64,000 nucleotides of DNA from an uncultured Bartonella sp. Its GTDB lineage: Bacteria; Pseudomonadota; Alphaproteobacteria; Rhizobiales; Rhizobiaceae. How positions within the stretch are numbered: position 1 is the stretch's first letter; every line of letters starts with the position of its first letter. Below the pieces are notes generated by a model that had not been told where the DNA came from, did not search any database, and saw only the letters and a program-made list of their open reading frames with translations. Shown here one piece after another: positions 8,890-19,091 of the stretch. The stretch spans positions 1-64,000 of the forward strand of contig NZ_CALYPR010000002.1 of the NCBI RefSeq assembly GCF_945277285.1, in the 5' to 3' direction. A program made the translations under genes and the position numbers.

Positions 8890-10380
8890 ATGTTTGAAGA
8901 CCGCATCCAGAGTGCTGAATTAAGAAAAAAAATTGTTTCTGCCGATGAGGCGGCAAGCCTTGTCAAGGATGGCATGGTTGTCGGAATGAGCGGTTTTACC
9001 CGTGCGGGCGATGCCAAGCTTGTTCCCCATGCAATGGCAAAACGGGCAAAAAGCCACCCCTTCAAAATCAGTCTTCTCACCGGTGCTTCGCTTGGCCATG
9101 ATACCGATAAAATTCTGACCGAGGCCGGGGTTCTGGCGCGGCGCATGCCTTTTCAGGTTGACACCACTTTGCGGGCTGCGATCAACCGTGGTGAAGTCAT
9201 GTTTATTGACGAGCATTTGTCGGAAGTTGTCGAACAACTGCGCGACCACGCGCTTCATCCCCTCGATGTTGCCATCATTGAAGCGATGGTTGTTCATGAA
9301 GACGGCTCCATTGTGCCGACCACTTCGGTTGGCAATTCGGCAAGCTTTGCCATGGCTGCCGACAAGATCATTGTTGAACTGAACACCAGTGTTAATATGG
9401 CAATGGAAGGTATCCACGATATTTATATTCCAACGGCGCGGCCAAACCGCGAACCGGTGGAAGTTCTCAAGCCCGATACCCGCATTGGCACCACTTCTAT
9501 CAAGGTCGATAAAAACAAGATTGCGGCTATTGTCATTTCCGATGTTCCAGACAGCCCGTCACTGATTTTGCCGGCTGACGAGGCAACCAATGCTATTGCC
9601 CGTCACCTGACAACATTTTTTGAAAACGAAGTCAAAAAGGGCCGTCTTGACCGAACGTTAAAGCCGCTACAGGCGGGCATTGGCACCATTGCCAATGCGG
9701 TTTTGACAGGGTTTGTCGATAGCCCTTTCCATAATCTTCAAATGTATAGCGAAGTTTTGCAGGATTCGACCTTTGAACTGTTTGATGCCGGAAAGCTCGA
9801 TTTTGCTTCTGCCTCTTCGATTACGCTGAGCGATGCTTGTGCGGCGCGGGTATTTCCCAATATAGCACGTTATAAAGACCGGCTTGTTTTGCGTCCGCAA
9901 GAAATATCAAACCTGCCTGAAATTATCCGCCGGCTCGGCATTATTGCCATCAACACGGCGTTGGAATTCGATATTTATGGCAATGTCAATTCCACCCATG
10001 TTGGCGGCACCCATATGATGAATGGTATTGGCGGTTCGGGCGATTTTGCCCGCAATGCTTACATTTCGGTTTTTGTTACCAAATCGGTTGCCAAAGATGG
10101 CAAGATTTCTTCTGTCGTTCCGATGGTGGCGCATGTCGACCACACAGAACATGATGTCGATGTTCTGGTCACCGAATTGGGCTATGCCGATTTGCGCGGG
10201 CTTGCCCCGCGTGAGCGTGTACCGGTGATTATTGAAAATTGCGCCCATCCCGATTATCGTGATGTTTTGCGCGATTATTACGAGCAGGCAATAAAACAGG
10301 TTGGCGGGCAGACACCGCATATTCTTTCGGAAGCTTTTGCACTTCATGACAAGCTCAGAAAAACCGGATCAATGTTATAG
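8890..10380 (+). CDS. Acetyl-CoA hydrolase / succinyl-CoA:acetate CoA-transferase family protein
   Basis: A 496-residue class I CoA-transferase family enzyme. Seen: the N-terminal SGFTRAGDAKLVP loop, the CoA-binding LQAGIGTIANAVLTGF, and the likely nucleophile Glu in MYSEVLQDS (about residue 288), which in characterised succinyl-CoA:acetate CoA-transferases forms the glutamyl-CoA intermediate. It would interconvert acetate and acetyl-CoA with succinyl-CoA, or hydrolyse acetyl-CoA. The ATG at 8890 has GGGAG six bases before it. The next gene, rsmI, probably starts within the last 35 bases, so the two are translationally linked. Confidence 0.88.
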   Translation: MFEDRIQSAELRKKIVSADEAASLVKDGMVVGMSGFTRAGDAKLVPHAMAKRAKSHPFKISLLTGASLGHDTDKILTEAGVLARRMPFQVDTTLRAAINRGEVMFIDEHLSEVVEQLRDHALHPLDVAIIEAMVVHEDGSIVPTTSVGNSASFAMAADKIIVELNTSVNMAMEGIHDIYIPTARPNREPVEVLKPDTRIGTTSIKVDKNKIAAIVISDVPDSPSLILPADEATNAIARHLTTFFENEVKKGRLDRTLKPLQAGIGTIANAVLTGFVDSPFHNLQMYSEVLQDSTFELFDAGKLDFASASSITLSDACAARVFPNIARYKDRLVLRPQEISNLPEIIRRLGIIAINTALEFDIYGNVNSTHVGGTHMMNGIGGSGDFARNAYISVFVTKSVAKDGKISSVVPMVAHVDHTEHDVDVLVTELGYADLRGLAPRERVPVIIENCAHPDYRDVLRDYYEQAIKQVGGQTPHILSEAFALHDKLRKTGSML

Positions 10381-11275
10381 GACAGGTTTTTTGACAGACA
10401 GGAAATATATTATCGGGGCGAATGCCTATCAGGCACCCGCCCTTGAACCGGCGCTTTACCTTGTAGCAACGCCAATCGGAAATCTTGGCGACATTACCTT
10501 GCGTGCCATAGAAACGCTTGCTGGTGCCGATGTGCTTGCCTGTGAAGATACGCGCGTTACCCGCATATTGCTTGACCGTTATGGCATTCACCAAAGGCCG
10601 GTTGTCTATCAGGAGCATAATGTTACGGAAGCGGGGAAAAAACTGATGGCCGCGCTTCTCGACATTAAGTCGGTGGCGCTTGTGAGCGATGCCGGTATGC
10701 CGCTTATTTCCGACCCCGGCTTCAGGCTGGTGGAAGAAGCGCGCGAGGCAGGCATCAAAGTTGTGCCGGTTCCCGGGCCTTCTGCTGCTTTGACAGCTTT
10801 GATAGCAACGGGGCTTCCCACAGACAGTTTCTTTTTTGCCGGTTTTTTAAGCACCAAGCATAGCCAGAGGAAAGCCCGTCTGGAAGAATTACGCGGCATT
10901 CCCGGTTCGCTTATTTTTTATGAATCGCCGCACCGCGTTGGTGAAACATTGACCGATATGGTGGAAATTTTCGGGGCCGACCGGCGCGCTGCCGTCTGTC
11001 GGGAAATGACCAAAAAATTCGAAACCGTTGATGTAGCCCCGCTTCATGATTTAGAAAGCCGCTATAGCGAGGCGGAGCGGGTGCGCGGCGAAATTGTGCT
11101 TATTGTCGAGCCCCCGTTAAATGGGGCGCAAGTTATGGATGAGGAAGAAATCGACACACTTTTGCAAAATCTTGCCAAAGAATATCCGGCAGCAAAAGCA
11201 GCGGCCCAAGCGGCGAAAATGACCGGCAAACCAAAACAGCAACTTTACCAGCGCCTGCTTGTTTTGAAAAAATAG
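10346..11275 (+). CDS. rsmI: 16S rRNA (cytidine-1402 2'-O)-methyltransferase RsmI
   Basis: A 309-residue tetrapyrrole-methylase-fold enzyme using S-adenosylmethionine. Seen: ALYLVATPIGNLGDITLRAI (the family GTPIGNLxD signature), ACEDTRVTRILLDRYG, VSDAGMPLISDPG, VPVPGPSAALTALIATGLP and SLIFYESPHRV. All are diagnostic of RsmI (YraL). The ATG at 10346 lies inside the end of the upstream gene; the 15 codons before it are out-of-frame copies of the CoA-transferase gene. RsmI is usually next to yraN; here yraN is about 330 bases downstream. Confidence 0.94.
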   Translation: MTSSEKPDQCYRTGFLTDRKYIIGANAYQAPALEPALYLVATPIGNLGDITLRAIETLAGADVLACEDTRVTRILLDRYGIHQRPVVYQEHNVTEAGKKLMAALLDIKSVALVSDAGMPLISDPGFRLVEEAREAGIKVVPVPGPSAALTALIATGLPTDSFFFAGFLSTKHSQRKARLEELRGIPGSLIFYESPHRVGETLTDMVEIFGADRRAAVCREMTKKFETVDVAPLHDLESRYSEAERVRGEIVLIVEPPLNGAQVMDEEEIDTLLQNLAKEYPAAKAAAQAAKMTGKPKQQLYQRLLVLKK

Positions 11276-11606
11276 CCTTGCTCTTCTGTGGTAAAATCTT
11301 TTTTCAAATCAATAGAACATGCAAGCGGCAAATGGCGCCTGTCAAAAAGGTAAAAACTGCACAAGCGCACAAAAAACCGCAATAATTTATAAAGAACCGG
11401 TATTAAATATTAAAAAACCGGCATTTTTACTTGACTGAACTGCCATTGCTTCACGGGGAAGAAATTTTTTTGACGAGCAATTTAAAAGAAATGAATAACC
11501 GGATATTTTTCAACTCTTACTGTTCGTAAAACTGGTTATTCAGAGTAATAATGGATTTTAAAACAGTGATTGGTGCACCTATTCGACAGAGTTTGTTTTA
11601 ATATTC
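11276..11606. other. Intergenic between rsmI and yraN
   Basis: AT-rich, about 330 bases, no gene seen. It presumably holds the end of the rsmI transcript and a promoter for yraN; no clear terminator or -35/-10 pair was found by eye. Confidence 0.4.
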
Positions 11607-11984
11607 ATGATCATGACAGAAAATCATAAAAGAAAAACCTTTTTGCGCGGTCTTTATGCTGAAAGAAGCGCTGCCTTATGGCTGCAATTGAAAGGCTATC
11701 ATATTGCGGCGCGCCGTTTTGACACCCGCTATGGCGAGATTGATTTGATTGCACGGCGCGGCAATACCATTGCCATTGTCGAGGTCAAAGCGCGGCCAAC
11801 ACTGGCGCAAGCAATGGAGGCCGTCAAGGAAATAAGTCAAAGGCGCATTGAAGCGGCGGCCACTGTCTGGCTTTGCCGCCAGCCAGACCGCAAGAAATTG
11901 CGCTTGCGCTTTGATCTTGTTGCCATTTGCCCATGGAAATTGCCGCGCCATATACCGGCGTTTTTTGTTGCCGAAGATTTTTAA
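11607..11984 (+). CDS. YraN family (UPF0102) protein
   Basis: A 125-residue protein of the UPF0102/YraN family, which has a restriction-endonuclease-like fold and unknown function. Seen: AERSAALWLQLKGYHIAARRF, the metal-site-like YGEIDLIARRGNTIAIVEVKAR (split Asp and ExK), and the C-terminal RFDLVAI. Two ATGs (11607, 11613) are possible starts. Genomic neighbourhood with rsmI is the usual one. Confidence 0.9.
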   Translation: MIMTENHKRKTFLRGLYAERSAALWLQLKGYHIAARRFDTRYGEIDLIARRGNTIAIVEVKARPTLAQAMEAVKEISQRRIEAAATVWLCRQPDRKKLRLRFDLVAICPWKLPRHIPAFFVAEDF

Positions 11985-12359
11985 ATAAAGGTCAATGAAC
12001 AATTCCGTTTGTCTGACCGCTTTTTGCGCCCGCAAAACTTGAATGCATCTTGTTTTTACCTTTTACGGAAACCTGAAACACTGTTTTGGTGGCAAAGTAT
12101 CTGTGCGGCAAAAAAAGAAGAAAGTACAATTTCGGCTTACTTGTTGAAAGCTTGAGAAACCGTTGAAGGTTGGAAAAAAACCGATTTTTTTTAATCAAAA
12201 AGGGCGGGCACCCACCTTAGCACCGTTAAAAAAACATGTTTAAAACAGGATCGAGAAAAAAAAGTTTCGTTTTTATCTCTCATGCGTTAGAAGGAAAAAC
12301 GTTGAATAGTTCGCCTACAGTTTTTCAAAAAACTTCGGCTAGCTTAAAAAGGATTGATT
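11985..12359. other. Intergenic stretch, nothing recognised
   Basis: About 375 bases, AT-rich with homopolymer runs. A GC-rich patch at about 12203-12220 sits in it, but no complete stem or RNA family was recognised. It precedes the small membrane protein gene, whose ribosome-binding site AAAAAGGATT lies just before 12360. Confidence 0.4.
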
Positions 12360-12605
12360 ATGGACGATTATGAGAAGTTCGCAACCGGCCTTATAATAGT
12401 TTTTGGTGCGCTGATTATCGGCGGCCTGATGGCTGCCAATCTTATTGCCATGAACCGCGCCGGTTTTATGTTTGCGTTGACGGCCGGCATTATGGGCTGG
12501 TTTTCTGCATTCGCTATTTTGTTCGACAAGAAAAAAGCCTACCTTATTCTTATTGCTTTGGCGGTTTTGTGTGTTGCTTGCTCGATCGGTATTTTTGTCC
12601 GCTGA
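12360..12605 (+). CDS. Small three-helix membrane protein
   Basis: An 81-residue protein made almost entirely of three hydrophobic segments (about residues 10-30, 36-54, 59-79) with short charged loops (FDKKKAY). No family is recognised. The ATG at 12360 has AAGGATT seven bases upstream. A strong intrinsic terminator follows at 12633, so it is probably a single-gene transcript. Confidence 0.7.
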   Translation: MDDYEKFATGLIIVFGALIIGGLMAANLIAMNRAGFMFALTAGIMGWFSAFAILFDKKKAYLILIALAVLCVACSIGIFVR

Positions 12606-12632
12606 CAATCACAAAAAGTTTTACTAAAAACG

Positions 12633-12660
12633 CGCCGGTTTTTACCGGCGTTATTTGTTT
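12633..12660 (+). terminator. Intrinsic terminator of the small membrane protein gene
   Basis: CGCCGG (12633-12638), six-base loop, CCGGCG (12645-12650), followed by TTATTTGTTT. It is 28 bases after the stop codon at 12605. Confidence 0.8.
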
Positions 12661-12677
12661 CTATTCTTTCGCTTTAT

Positions 12678-12701
12678 TGACATAAAGAAATCTTTATGTC
12701 A
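12678..12701. promoter_or_regulatory. 24-base palindrome upstream of metH, candidate operator
   Basis: TGACATAAAGA (12678-12688), central AA, TCTTTATGTCA (12691-12701): two perfect 11-base arms, 33 bases before the metH ATG. Such symmetry without a T-run fits a dimeric repressor site better than a terminator. ArsR-family regulators sensing S-adenosylhomocysteine (SahR) are known for methionine-cycle genes in proteobacteria; I cannot confirm the motif match. Confidence 0.6.
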
Positions 12702-12733
12702 CTTCTTTCCGGCTGATAGGAAAGGTTTTGTCC

Positions 12734-15700
12734 ATGCCACATTCCGATAAAATGTCACAGTCTGTCGAAAAACTGTTTGGCAGTGATGCGCCGGCAGCAA
12801 ATCGCGCCGGAGAGTTGCGCCAATTGGCCAAAGAGCGCATTTTGATCCTTGATGGCGCCATGGGCACACAAATTCAGGCCTTCCATTTTGATGAAGAGCA
12901 TTTTCGCGGCGAGCGGTTTGTCTCGTGCAGTTGCGCTCTGCAAGGCAATAACGACCTTCTGACATTGACCCAGCCGAAAGCCATTGAAGACATCCATTTG
13001 CGCTATGCCATGGCCGGTGCCGATATTCTGGAAACCAATACATTTTCTTCCACCACTATTGCGCAAGCCGATTATAATATGGAAGACATGGTCTACGAGC
13101 TTAACCGCGACGGCGCGCGGCTTGCCCGCAGGGCTGCTTTGCGGGCCGAGAAAAAAGATGGCAAACCGCGCTTTGTTGCCGGTTCCATTGGCCCGACCAA
13201 TAAAACCGCTTCCATTTCACCCGATGTCAACAATCCGGGTTTTCGTGCCATCACTTTTGACGAATTGCGCATTGCCTATGGCGAGCAGATAGAGGCCCTT
13301 ATAGATGGCGGGGTTGATCTTTTGCTGATTGAAACCATTTTTGACACGCTGAATGCCAAAGCCGCCATTTTTGCTGCTGAAGAAGTGTTTGCCAAACGCC
13401 ATATCAAGCTGCCTATCATGATTTCCGGCACCATTACCGATATGTCGGGGCGCACGCTTTCCGGCCAGACACCGACAGCATTTCTCTATTCTGTTGCCCA
13501 TGCCAAGCCGTTTTCTGTCGGGCTCAATTGTGCATTGGGGGCAACGGCAATGTTGCCGTTGGTCAAGGAAATAGCCGCCAATACCGAAGAGCTTGTTTGT
13601 GTCTATCCCAATGCCGGTCTTCCCAATGCTTTTGGCGGCTATGATGAAACACCTGAAATTATGGCGCAGGAACTTGAACAATATGCCCGTGAAGGGGTGC
13701 TCAATATTGTTGGTGGCTGTTGTGGCACAACGCCCGACCATATCCGTGCCATTGCCGAGGCGGTAAAACCCTATCGCCCGCGCCAGCCTAAAAAGAAGGA
13801 AAAGCTGTTGCATCTTTCCGGTCTCGAGCCGTTTACGCTCACCCGCGACATACCCTTTGTCAATGTCGGCGAGCGCACCAATGTGACAGGCTCGGCCAAA
13901 TTCCGCAAACTCATTACCAATAATGATTATACCGCAGCACTCGATGTTGCCCGCAATCAGGTGGAAAACGGTGCGCAGGTCATCGACATCAATATGGATG
14001 AAGGCTTGATTGATTCTGTAGCCGCAATGCGCAAGTTTTTGAACCTTCTGGCCGCCGAGCCGGATATTGCCCGTGTGCCGATCATGATTGACTCGTCCAA
14101 ATGGGAAGTGATTGAAGAGGGGCTCAAATGTGTGCAGGGCAAATCCATTGTCAATTCGATTTCCCTGAAAGAGGGGGAAGAAAAATTCATCCACCACGCC
14201 AGACTTGCCCGCGCCTATGGTGCAGCTGTTGTGGTCATGGCGTTTGATGAAAAGGGCCAGGCTGATACCGAACAACGCAAGGTTTCGATATGTGAGCGTG
14301 CTTATAAAATTCTCACCGAACAAGTCGATTTTCCACCGGAAGATATTATTTTCGACCCCAATATTTTTGCCGTTGCTACCGGTATTGAAGAACATAACAA
14401 TTATGGTGTCGATTTTATCGAGGCAACCAGAAAAATTCGCCGCGCCTTGCCTTATTGCCATATTTCGGGCGGGGTTTCCAACCTGTCGTTTTCTTTCCGT
14501 GGCAACGAGCCGGTGCGCGAGGCCATGCATTCGGTATTTCTTTACCGCGCCATTGCTGCGGGGATGGATATGGGCATTGTCAATGCCGGACAATTGGCGG
14601 TTTACGAATCGATCGACCCGAAGCTTAGAAAAGCCTGTGAAGATGTTATTCTAAACAGTGATAACGGCGCAACCGAGCGGCTTTTGGCCTTGGCTGAAGA
14701 CTATCGCGGCAAAGAGGGGGGCGGCACCCACAAGGAAAAGGATCTGAGCTGGCGGCAATTGCCGGTGGAAAAACGCCTTGAACACGCCCTTGTCAACGGC
14801 ATTACCGAATATATCGACGCCGATACCGAAGAAGCGCGCCAAAAAGCCAAACGCCCGCTTGATGTGATTGAAGGGCCGCTAATGGCCGGTATGAATGTGG
14901 TGGGCGACCTTTTTGGCGCCGGCAAAATGTTTTTGCCGCAAGTGGTCAAATCGGCCCGCGTTATGAAACAGGCGGTAGCCATTCTATTGCCCTATATGGA
15001 AGAGGAAAAGCGCAAAAATGGTGGCGCCGGGCACCAGAGTGCCGGCAAAATTATTCTTGCCACTGTCAAGGGCGATGTGCATGACATCGGCAAAAACATT
15101 GTCGGTGTTGTGCTTGCCTGCAACAATTATGAAATTATCGACCTCGGGGTAATGGTGCCGGCACAAAAAATTCTTGATGCCGCACGTGCCGAAAAGGCTG
15201 ATGCCATTGGCCTTTCCGGCCTTATCACCCCCTCGCTTGATGAAATGGTCAATGTGGCCCACGAAATGGAAGCGCAAGGGTTTGACATTCCGCTTCTCAT
15301 TGGCGGGGCCACAACAAGCCGCGTCCATACCGCCGTCAAAATCAACCCGCAATATCACCGCGGGCAAAGCGTTTATGTGCTTGATGCAAGCCGCGCTGTC
15401 GGGGTGGTGTCGTCGCTATTGTCGCCGCAAACCAAAAGTGCCACAATCGAAAAAATCCGTCAGGAATATTCGCAAGTTGCTGCCGCTCATGAAAAAGGCG
15501 AAGCGCGCAAACAACGCATTACCCTTGCCGAGGCACGAGCCAATGCGCTCAAACTTGATTTTAAAAACTATACCCCGCCAAAACCGAGCTTTTTGGGCAT
15601 AAAAACCTTTGACGATTGGGATCTGGAAGAGCTTGCCGGTTATTTCGACTGGACCCCGTTTTTCCAGAGTTGGGAATTGCGCGGGCGCTATCCGGCCATT

Positions 15701-16501
15701 CTTGATGATGAAAAGCAGGGTAAAACCGCGCGCCAGCTTTTTGGCGATGCGCAAAAAATGCTTGCCAAAATCATTGCCGAAAAATGGTTTCACCCGAAAG
15801 CGGTCATCGGCTTCTTTCCGGCAAACCGTGTGGGTGATGATATTCGCATCTATAGCGATGAAACGCGCAAGCGCGAGCTTGCTACTTTTTTCACCCTGCG
15901 CCAGCAATTGCAAAAGCGCGATGGCAAGCCCAACCTTGCTCTGGCTGATTTTGTTGCACCGGTGGGCGTGCCCGATTATCTTGGTGCTTTTGTGGTGACA
16001 GCCGGTTTTGGCGAACAGGCCATTGCCGAACGCTTCGAGCGGGCAAATGACGATTATTCGGCCATATTGGTCAAAGCCTTGTCCGACCGTTTTGCCGAAG
16101 CTTTTGCCGAATGCCTGCATGAAAAAGTGCGTAAAGTCTATTGGGGCTATGCAGCAGATGAAAACGCCACAAAAGAAGATCTTATCAGCGAACATTACCG
16201 TGGCATCCGTCCGGCACCGGGCTATCCCGCCCAGCCCGACCACACGGAAAAGGCAACCTTGTTCAAACTGCTTGATGCCACAAAAAACACCGGTGTGAAA
16301 CTGACCGAAAGCTATGCCATGTGGCCAGGCTCTTCGGTTTCCGGCCTTTATTTTTCGCATCCTGACAGCTATTATTTCGGCGTTGCCAAGGTTGAACGCG
16401 ATCAGGTCGAAGATTATGCCGAGAGAAAAGCCATGGCAGTTTCGGAAGTTGAACGCTGGCTTGGCCCGATTTTGAATTACGAGGTGGAAAAAAACAAATG
16501 A
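12734..16501 (+). CDS. metH: Cobalamin-dependent methionine synthase
   Basis: A 1255-residue four-module enzyme making methionine from homocysteine and methyl-tetrahydrofolate. Modules in order: homocysteine-binding ([11 protein letters not shown] near residue 40; zinc ligands in [13 protein letters not shown] near 335), pterin-binding ([26 protein letters not shown]), cap and B12-binding ([13 protein letters not shown], with the cobalt-ligating His of DxHxxG), and C-terminal activation domain ([32 protein letters not shown]). The ATG at 12734 was chosen over the TTG two codons earlier; GGAAAGG lies eight bases upstream. The stop overlaps the next start as ATGA. Confidence 0.97.
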   Translation: MPHSDKMSQSVEKLFGSDAPAANRAGELRQLAKERILILDGAMGTQIQAFHFDEEHFRGERFVSCSCALQGNNDLLTLTQPKAIEDIHLRYAMAGADILETNTFSSTTIAQADYNMEDMVYELNRDGARLARRAALRAEKKDGKPRFVAGSIGPTNKTASISPDVNNPGFRAITFDELRIAYGEQIEALIDGGVDLLLIETIFDTLNAKAAIFAAEEVFAKRHIKLPIMISGTITDMSGRTLSGQTPTAFLYSVAHAKPFSVGLNCALGATAMLPLVKEIAANTEELVCVYPNAGLPNAFGGYDETPEIMAQELEQYAREGVLNIVGGCCGTTPDHIRAIAEAVKPYRPRQPKKKEKLLHLSGLEPFTLTRDIPFVNVGERTNVTGSAKFRKLITNNDYTAALDVARNQVENGAQVIDINMDEGLIDSVAAMRKFLNLLAAEPDIARVPIMIDSSKWEVIEEGLKCVQGKSIVNSISLKEGEEKFIHHARLARAYGAAVVVMAFDEKGQADTEQRKVSICERAYKILTEQVDFPPEDIIFDPNIFAVATGIEEHNNYGVDFIEATRKIRRALPYCHISGGVSNLSFSFRGNEPVREAMHSVFLYRAIAAGMDMGIVNAGQLAVYESIDPKLRKACEDVILNSDNGATERLLALAEDYRGKEGGGTHKEKDLSWRQLPVEKRLEHALVNGITEYIDADTEEARQKAKRPLDVIEGPLMAGMNVVGDLFGAGKMFLPQVVKSARVMKQAVAILLPYMEEEKRKNGGAGHQSAGKIILATVKGDVHDIGKNIVGVVLACNNYEIIDLGVMVPAQKILDAARAEKADAIGLSGLITPSLDEMVNVAHEMEAQGFDIPLLIGGATTSRVHTAVKINPQYHRGQSVYVLDASRAVGVVSSLLSPQTKSATIEKIRQEYSQVAAAHEKGEARKQRITLAEARANALKLDFKNYTPPKPSFLGIKTFDDWDLEELAGYFDWTPFFQSWELRGRYPAILDDEKQGKTARQLFGDAQKMLAKIIAEKWFHPKAVIGFFPANRVGDDIRIYSDETRKRELATFFTLRQQLQKRDGKPNLALADFVAPVGVPDYLGAFVVTAGFGEQAIAERFERANDDYSAILVKALSDRFAEAFAECLHEKVRKVYWGYAADENATKEDLISEHYRGIRPAPGYPAQPDHTEKATLFKLLDATKNTGVKLTESYAMWPGSSVSGLYFSHPDSYYFGVAKVERDQVEDYAERKAMAVSEVERWLGPILNYEVEKNK

Positions 16502-17262
16502 AACTAGGATTTATCGGAACCGGTACAATTGCTTCGGCTATGGTGGAAGGCTTGATGAAAAGCAAACTTCCGGTTGAGCAAATCACTGTTTCACCCCGAA
16601 ATGCCGACCACGCCCACCATCTTGCCAAACTTTATGACAAGGTCAAAATCGGCAAAGACAATCAGGATGTCATCAATCAGAGCGATGATGTTTTTATTTG
16701 TCTAAGAAGCCAGATTGCCGAAGAAGAATTGAAAAAACTCGATTTTTCAGGTTCCCGCCTCATCATTTCGGTGATTGCCATGGCAACGGCAGGCGAGGTG
16801 GAAAAATGGATCGGCAAGCCCGTCCACCGCGCTGTGCCCTTGCCGTTTGTTGCCAAAGCAAAAGGGGTAACAGCCATTTACCCCGACCACCCGACCTTGA
16901 AGGAAATTTTCAACGCTCTGGGCGGTGCCATCGTGGTGAAGGATGAAAACCAGTTTGCCCTGATGATGACAGCAGGTTCCCTCATGGGGGTCTATTTCAA
17001 TATGATTGAAACCGCCAATCAGTGGCTGCAAAAAAACGGGCTTGATGAAAGTCAGTCAGTACCTTTTCTTACCTCCATGTATGGCAATCTGGCGGATGAA
17101 ACAAGGGAACAAAAAAAGCCAAATTTTCCGGCGCTGGAAGCCGAATATTCTACCAAAAAAGGCACCAATGAGCTGATTTCCGATTATTTTACCAACCATG
17201 GCGGGCGCGATGCCTTGACCGGCGGCCTTGAAGAAGCGTTCAAACGCATTAAGCGAAAATAG
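16498..17262 (+). CDS. Pyrroline-5-carboxylate reductase family protein
   Basis: A 254-residue NAD(P)-binding oxidoreductase related to ProC. Seen: the Rossmann motif [51 protein letters not shown] and [20 protein letters not shown]. In true ProC the corresponding regions read VRAMPNTP and GSGPAY; these are not well conserved here, so substrate could differ. The start codon overlaps the metH stop by four bases, which implies translational coupling with metH. Confidence 0.8.
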   Translation: MKLGFIGTGTIASAMVEGLMKSKLPVEQITVSPRNADHAHHLAKLYDKVKIGKDNQDVINQSDDVFICLRSQIAEEELKKLDFSGSRLIISVIAMATAGEVEKWIGKPVHRAVPLPFVAKAKGVTAIYPDHPTLKEIFNALGGAIVVKDENQFALMMTAGSLMGVYFNMIETANQWLQKNGLDESQSVPFLTSMYGNLADETREQKKPNFPALEAEYSTKKGTNELISDYFTNHGGRDALTGGLEEAFKRIKRK

Positions 17263-17640
17263 GGAAAAGCAAAGCCAAAGGAAAGAATGAAAGGGAAGGA
17301 AAGTAGGAGACAGAAAACCGGGGCAAAAAAACAGGAGAGAGAAAACAGCGGGATAGGAAAATAGCCGAAAAAATTAACAAAAAAAACGCTGAAACGCTCC
17401 CTTCGGTCATGAGCGCTTTTCCTTTTGTTTGTTCATATTTTGCATTGCAAGTTTTATTGTTGCAAGAAAATGGTGCTTGAAATATTTTGGCATTTTGCGC
17501 TGGTTTATTGTTTTAAATAAAAGTGTGGACAGGCTTTTGAAGCAAATGATGACGAGAAAAATTCAATTAGAAATTGAGTTGAATTTCAAAAAAATCGAAA
17601 AAACCGAGCGTAATTTTGTTCGATTTGCCCATTTTTTTCA
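17263..17640. other. Intergenic with weak terminator, before the CRISPR array
   Basis: About 380 bases. The first 100 are purine-rich with AGGAAAG-type repeats. CGCTC (17395-17399) and GAGCG (17411-17415), followed by CTTTTCCTTTTG, make a modest terminator for metH-proC. No gene seen; the frame at 17429-17680 has no ribosome-binding site and ends in the array-flanking hairpin. Confidence 0.5.
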
Positions 17641-17687
17641 AAAAAAATACCCACTTAACGCTTATAAAACAAATAGTTAAGTGGGTA
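17640..17687 (-). terminator. Strong minus-strand terminator abutting the CRISPR array
   Basis: TACCCACTTAAC (17648-17659) and GTTAAGTGGGTA (17676-17687) form a perfect 12-base-pair stem with a 16-base loop; the right arm ends three bases before repeat 1. Read on the minus strand the stem is followed by a run of eight T, the layout of an intrinsic terminator for a transcript leaving the array towards metH. It is therefore evidence that pre-crRNA is made from the minus strand. Confidence 0.8.
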
Positions 17688-17690
17688 TCG

Positions 17691-19048
17691 GTTGTAGCAT
17701 ATTAGAAAATGCGGTCAAGCCGCAACAAGATTTTTATTGACCTTTTCGTTGTCAAGTTGTAGCATATTAGAAAATGCGGTCAAGCCGCAACTGCTTGGCA
17801 GTAATAGCACTTTGCGCAGCAGTTGTAGCATATTAGAAAATGCGGTCAAGCCGCAACTGCGCTTCTGGAACACCATGGGTTTGATAAGTTGTAGCATATT
17901 AGAAAATGCGGTCAAGCCGCAACACCCTATGAAGTGGATGTAGCTGGTCGTTAGTTGTAGCATATTAGAAAATGCGGTCAAGCCGCAACCAACAACAGTG
18001 AGTTCAGATGTTACGGTTGGTTGTAGCATATTAGAAAATGCGGTCAAGCCGCAACACGATCTCTTGCGCGATCTGTTCCATATCCGTTGTAGCATATTAG
18101 AAAATGCGGTCAAGCCGCAACAGCTAACCCGCTGGATCATTGCCACCGACCGGTTGTAGCATATTAGAAAATGCGGTCAAGCCGCAACTGCGTCAACAAA
18201 AACATTTGGCGGCGTCTCGTTGTAGCATATTAGAAAATGCGGTCAAGCCGCAACTCCCTCAAGTAAGTGGGCAATTTTGCCATGGTTGTAGCATATTAGA
18301 AAATGCGGTCAAGCCGCAACCGCTTTCAAGGATGCTTTGAGTGCAGCTCTGTTGTAGCATATTAGAAAATGCGGTCAAGCCGCAACTATGAACACCGCGA
18401 AGACTTGTCTGTTGCAAGTTGTAGCATATTAGAAAATGCGGTCAAGCCGCAACACAGGAGAGCATAATAATGTTGCAACCGCAGTTGTAGCATATTAGAA
18501 AATGCGGTCAAGCCGCAACAGCTGTTGGCGCGATTGCCGGTGCAATTGGTTGTAGCATATTAGAAAATGCGGTCAAGCCGCAACTAAAATGTCCTATTTG
18601 TTGTTGACAGATGTGTTGTAGCATATTAGAAAATGCGGTCAAGCCGCAACATTACTTTCGCGATATTCGCGACGGGAAGAGTTGTAGCATATTAGAAAAT
18701 GCGGTCAAGCCGCAACATCGTTGCAAGCATTTGTGTAAGTTTCCGACGTTGTAGCATATTAGAAAATGCGGTCAAGCCGCAACAACTCCTCAAGGACGCT
18801 ATTCTTAGGCCGCGTTGTAGCATATTAGAAAATGCGGTCAAGCCGCAACTGTGGTGCCACTGACAAAGGACGGCAGGCTGTTGTAGCATATTAGAAAATG
18901 CGGTCAAGCCGCAACAGCGAACGCTCGCTATCGCGAAAGGTAAAAGTTGTAGCATATTAGAAAATGCGGTCAAACCGCAACGCAGCAGCCTAACAATACG
19001 GTCACAGATGGTGTTGTAGCATATTAGAAAATGCGGTCAAGCCGCAAC
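17691..19048 (-). CRISPR. CRISPR array, 21 repeats of 36 bases, type II-C-like
   Basis: Twenty-one 36-base repeats (starts 17691, 17756, 17822, then every 64-67 bases to 19013) with 20 spacers of 29-31 bases. All repeats are identical except the one at 18946, with one G-to-A change (CAAACCGC). On the plus strand the repeat begins GTTGTAGCATATTAG and ends TCAAGCCGCAAC. Read on the minus strand it begins GTTGCGG and ends TATGCTACAAC, like type II-C repeats of alphaproteobacteria such as Parvibaculum. Its end TGCTACAAC resembles the extended -10 carried by Neisseria II-C repeats. The minus-strand terminator at 17640 supports this orientation. No cas1, cas2 or cas9 is in the window. Several spacers translate to phage-like peptides; the one at 18122-18152 matches the local prophage. 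Confidence 0.97.
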
Positions 19049-19091
19049 TGAACGTGGTCGCGCTCAAAACCTTATGAAAGCTTTTTAATCT

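Noticed and set aside
13217-14593. Long minus-strand frame inside metH
   Set aside because: Shadow frame created by the codon bias of metH on the other strand.
17648-17687. Hairpin as a plus-strand terminator of metH-proC
   Set aside because: The T-run lies on the minus-strand side only; on the plus strand the stem is followed by the repeat, not by T.
17715-18973. Frames with repeated CGLTAFSNMLQ or CSILENAVKPQ units in the array
   Set aside because: These are translations of the CRISPR repeat, not repetitive proteins.
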